Made by a program: the position numbers and the translations under genes. This document shows positions 30,897 through 33,199 of a stretch of DNA of 33,199 bases, one piece after another. The notes under the pieces are model-generated. The model saw nothing but the letters and a program-made list of their open reading frames with translations, was not told the origin of the DNA and searched no databases. Origin of the DNA: Chara braunii (taxonomy: Eukaryota; Streptophyta; Charophyceae; Charales; Characeae); assembly GCA_003427395.1 (NCBI GenBank), contig BFEA01000035.1, forward strand, positions 1,205,608 through 1,238,806, given 5' to 3'. Position 1 is the first letter of the stretch, and the number at the start of each line of letters is the position of its first letter.

Positions 30897-31596
30897 ATGT
30901 TACCAACATTGAACAGAAACTGTGCTTTTCTTTTGCAAATTTGGAATGACAAAGTTTGGATGGTATGAGTGAGCTTGCTGTGAATGATCGATATAAGGAC
31001 TAGCTAGAACTGTGTCACGATGAGTTAGAACATAGCATTTTGAAGCTACATCCTGGATGAGCTACCTTCGAAAGAGTATATGCAAAATAATGACGCGGGG
31101 TATGGGATGAGACTGGTTGGGATGGTTGTATTGTGAGCTTTGGATGGAATAAAGATTGTGCTTTTGAGAGGAAACCGTGAGTTCGGATTGATAAGCAAGG
31201 CAAGGCATCAAGTGTTGGTCGAATACAAGAGAGGTTAGGGAACCTATAGGTAAAGAGGCGTGAACACACCTCTTCCCTAGGAGCCTAATCCAACTGGGTC
31301 CTAAGTGAGTCTGAAAATAGCCGAGAGCTGAGAGGCCAGAAAAAGTGAAAATAGAGGGGGTGCCCCTGTCCTTCGCTATGGTTGAACGGTCGGGTGGGCT
31401 AGTGCTGCTTGGGGTTGCAGGCCCCAAATCGAGCACTAGACGCTAAGTCGGATGTATACATTAATAATAAATGGTATTGAGAAAGGACGAAGGAAACCGC
31501 ACGCATAAAACTGCAAAAGATGGTCACCTTCTAACCCCCGGGACAAAGATGGGATCCGTGTCCTCGAGGCCCACCTCCTCAAGCGCTAACATTGGG
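30897..31596 (+). other. No gene seen; contains a strong hairpin and AATAAA
   Basis: Short frames only. A hairpin lies at 31399-31439 (outer stem CTAGTGCT with AGCACTAG, inner TGGGG with CCCCA). AATAAA lies at 31466-31471, about 30 bases downstream. The purine bias of the Gypsy element continues, so this may be its 3' untranslated part. Confidence 0.4.
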
Positions 31597-31760
31597 ATGG
31601 ATAAGGACAACACTGATAAGGCCGTTCGACTGGAATGGATAAGGATGACCCTTACAAGGTCGTTCGACTGGAATGGATAAGGACGGCCCTGACCAGGTCG
31701 TTCGATTGAGATGGGAAAGAGCGACCCTAACCAGGTTGTTCGGAATGGCCCCTGACAAGG
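31597..31760. repeat. 38-bp tandem repeat, about four copies plus a partial
   Basis: Units starting ATGGATAAGG at 31597, 31635 and 31673 and ATGGGAAAGA at 31711 are 38 bases apart; a shorter, diverged unit starts near 31745. Each contains a GGTCGTTCGA-like end. It lies 3' of the Gypsy coding region, where Ogre-type elements also carry tandem repeats. Confidence 0.88.
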
Positions 31761-32848
31761 GTCATTCTTTGAAATTGTTACTAGGGTCCCCTTGCATGGC
31801 TGCTTGAGAAAGGATGAGTTGGAAGGATCTGGAATCCACGTTGAGGAATTGCTTAAGGATTGAGGATTGCATTGCATATCAGGGGGCCTTAGGCGGATTG
31901 AAAAATACATAGAAATTGCATGGGAAGATTTTTTTTTTCTTTTAGTCTCAGGCCTCAGCAGGAGGGGGATAGCAGTGCATACACAGTGACCTCAGAACCT
32001 CTACCCGTCAAGGGAAAAGTCTCAGCGCGACCTATTTCCTCATAAGGAAGGATAAGGGTTTAAGAACCCAGACATTTTTCTCTTTGACAGGTGCTCGTCG
32101 TCCAGAACTAACTCCGACAAAGAGCTCTAGTCAAGGAGTTCAAACTGCGTCTCATGTTGAGAACCTAAATGTCAAGGGTGTGGAGCCAAACGGGCGTGGA
32201 GCCATTTTTTTTCTAAGTCACATTTGCTCTCCCCAACCACACGTCATACCGTAGAGGGGCTGCGTGGCCGCTTGGGATGGACCAAGGCTGCTCGCATTAA
32301 GTGAGCGGCACTGTCCAAAGGGAGGGGTCAGGCACGGTACCAGGTGAAGTCTACACCCACCACAGGGCGAGTGACACCGCCCTGCCGGATCATTACAACC
32401 ATTTCGGGACTAACCGTGAGGTCTTCGTAACTGCACTCGCAGACTAATAGAGAGCCCAAACTCTCTTGAAAGGAAGAGGCCGGATCCAAGAAAATACCAC
32501 TTGGGAGGAACGATTCGCGAGAGGGCCACTTGTGGTATGATGGGGTCCTGGGAGGCGTGGACTGGACCCGCCTAATAGATGCGAGGAGGCACCTCAATGA
32601 CGATGCCCATTTCCAAAGAAGTGACCGTCGGACTAGAGTAAAGGATGAGGTGAGTTATCAGCGGGGGAGGACTGATCACCCTTCTTTTTTGGGGCTGATG
32701 GGCCGACATCCATCTACTTAGTTGGCAGGGCAAGATCTGCGTACCTCCCAGTGAGAACCAGTCGTGCGATGGGGACATCACATTTTGAGTGGGGGGAAGG
32801 TGTGTCATCTACCAATGAAAAAGCGTGCAAAAGGATAAGGTTATCATC
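31761..32848. other. No gene seen; two splice-acceptor-like sites
   Basis: No domain or long frame. Pyrimidine tracts ending in AG at 31951 (TTTAGTCTCAG|G) and 32090 (TTTTTCTCTTTGACAG|G) are good acceptor matches, but I cannot connect them to exons. Nothing else stands out. Confidence 0.4.
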
Positions 32849-32849
32849 A

Positions 32850-33199
32850 GTTCGAGAAAGACATGTGTAATTGACTTTGCATGGGCTTGAGAAAAGTCTA
32901 ACAAGATGTCTAGAAGAAAAAGGCATGTGTAATTGATTTTGCGTGGGCTTGAAAAATATCTGGCAAGATGTCCAGAAGAGAAAGATATGTGTAATTGACT
33001 TTGTGTGGGCTTGAGAAAGGCCTGAAAAGATATCCAGAAGAGAAAGGCATGTGTAATTGACTTTACGTGGGTTTGAGAAAGGTCTGGCAAGATGTCCAGA
33101 AGAGAAAGGCATGTGTAATTGACTTTGCGTGGGCTTGAGAAAGGCCTGGCAAGATGTCCAGAAGAGAAAGGCATGTGTAATTGACTTTGCGTGGGCTTG
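32850..33199. repeat. 62-bp tandem repeat, running off the right edge
   Basis: CATGTGTAATTGACTTTG-type unit starts at 32862, 32924, 32986, 33048, 33110 and 33172 are exactly 62 bases apart. Each unit also contains GTGGGCTTGAGAAAGG and AAGATGTCCAGAAGAGAAAG. Units become more alike toward the right edge; the first is most diverged, as expected at the end of an array. Open frames on the minus strand here are by-products of the repeat. Confidence 0.95.

Noticed and set aside
32714-33174. Minus-strand frames of 120-130 codons at the right edge
   Set aside because: They are by-products of the 62-bp tandem repeat; the frame shifts from unit to unit.

Overview
The window looks like repeat-dominated nuclear DNA from a eukaryote. 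It carries an L1-like LINE whose ORF2 ends in a plant-type zf-RVT zinc module, a 12-base match to the plant initiator-Met tRNA primer-binding site, a Ty3/Gypsy polyprotein, GT-AG splice signals, minisatellites and a run of unknown bases. Together these point to a streptophyte, most likely a green alga of the Chara type. The Chara part is my recollection of similar Gypsy proteins and was not checked by search. I see no intact host gene and no bacterial feature.

Layout. 1-6365 (minus): a nearly full-length, decayed LINE with ORF1 and ORF2. 6366-11156: non-coding relics, namely an LTR-retrotransposon end with its primer-binding site (7246-7503), a tRNA-derived SINE candidate (8690-8972) and a 246-bp inverted-repeat element (9410-9655). 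11157-17187: a large satellite block made of a CG-rich degenerate repeat, an array of about 82-bp units with higher-order structure and a 630-base N gap, a 35-bp repeat and a (TC)n tract. 17188-19947: unassigned sequence that may be a leader, with one strong splice donor. 19948-30896 (plus): a large Ty3/Gypsy retrotransposon. 30897-33199: 3' sequence with 38-bp and 62-bp tandem repeats, the last running off the window.

The most interesting part is the Gypsy element. Ahead of gag lie three tandem ORFs (A, B, C) that are distant homologues of one another and match no family I know. Each of A, B, C, gag and a further 3' ORF (D) sits 10-31 bases after a splice-acceptor-like AG. Gag is separated from its zinc knuckle by a GT-AG intron candidate. 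Pol keeps one frame from RT through RNase H and integrase, with the main catalytic residues visible but eight in-frame stops. The plan recalls plant Ogre/Tat elements (extra ORF before gag, spliced intron, 3' tandem repeats), but three related upstream ORFs would be unusual. No LTR pair was found in the window, so the element's limits are not fixed, and A-D could still prove to be separate from it.

All coding sequences here are broken by stops or frameshifts except the gag segment, so this copy is almost certainly not autonomous.
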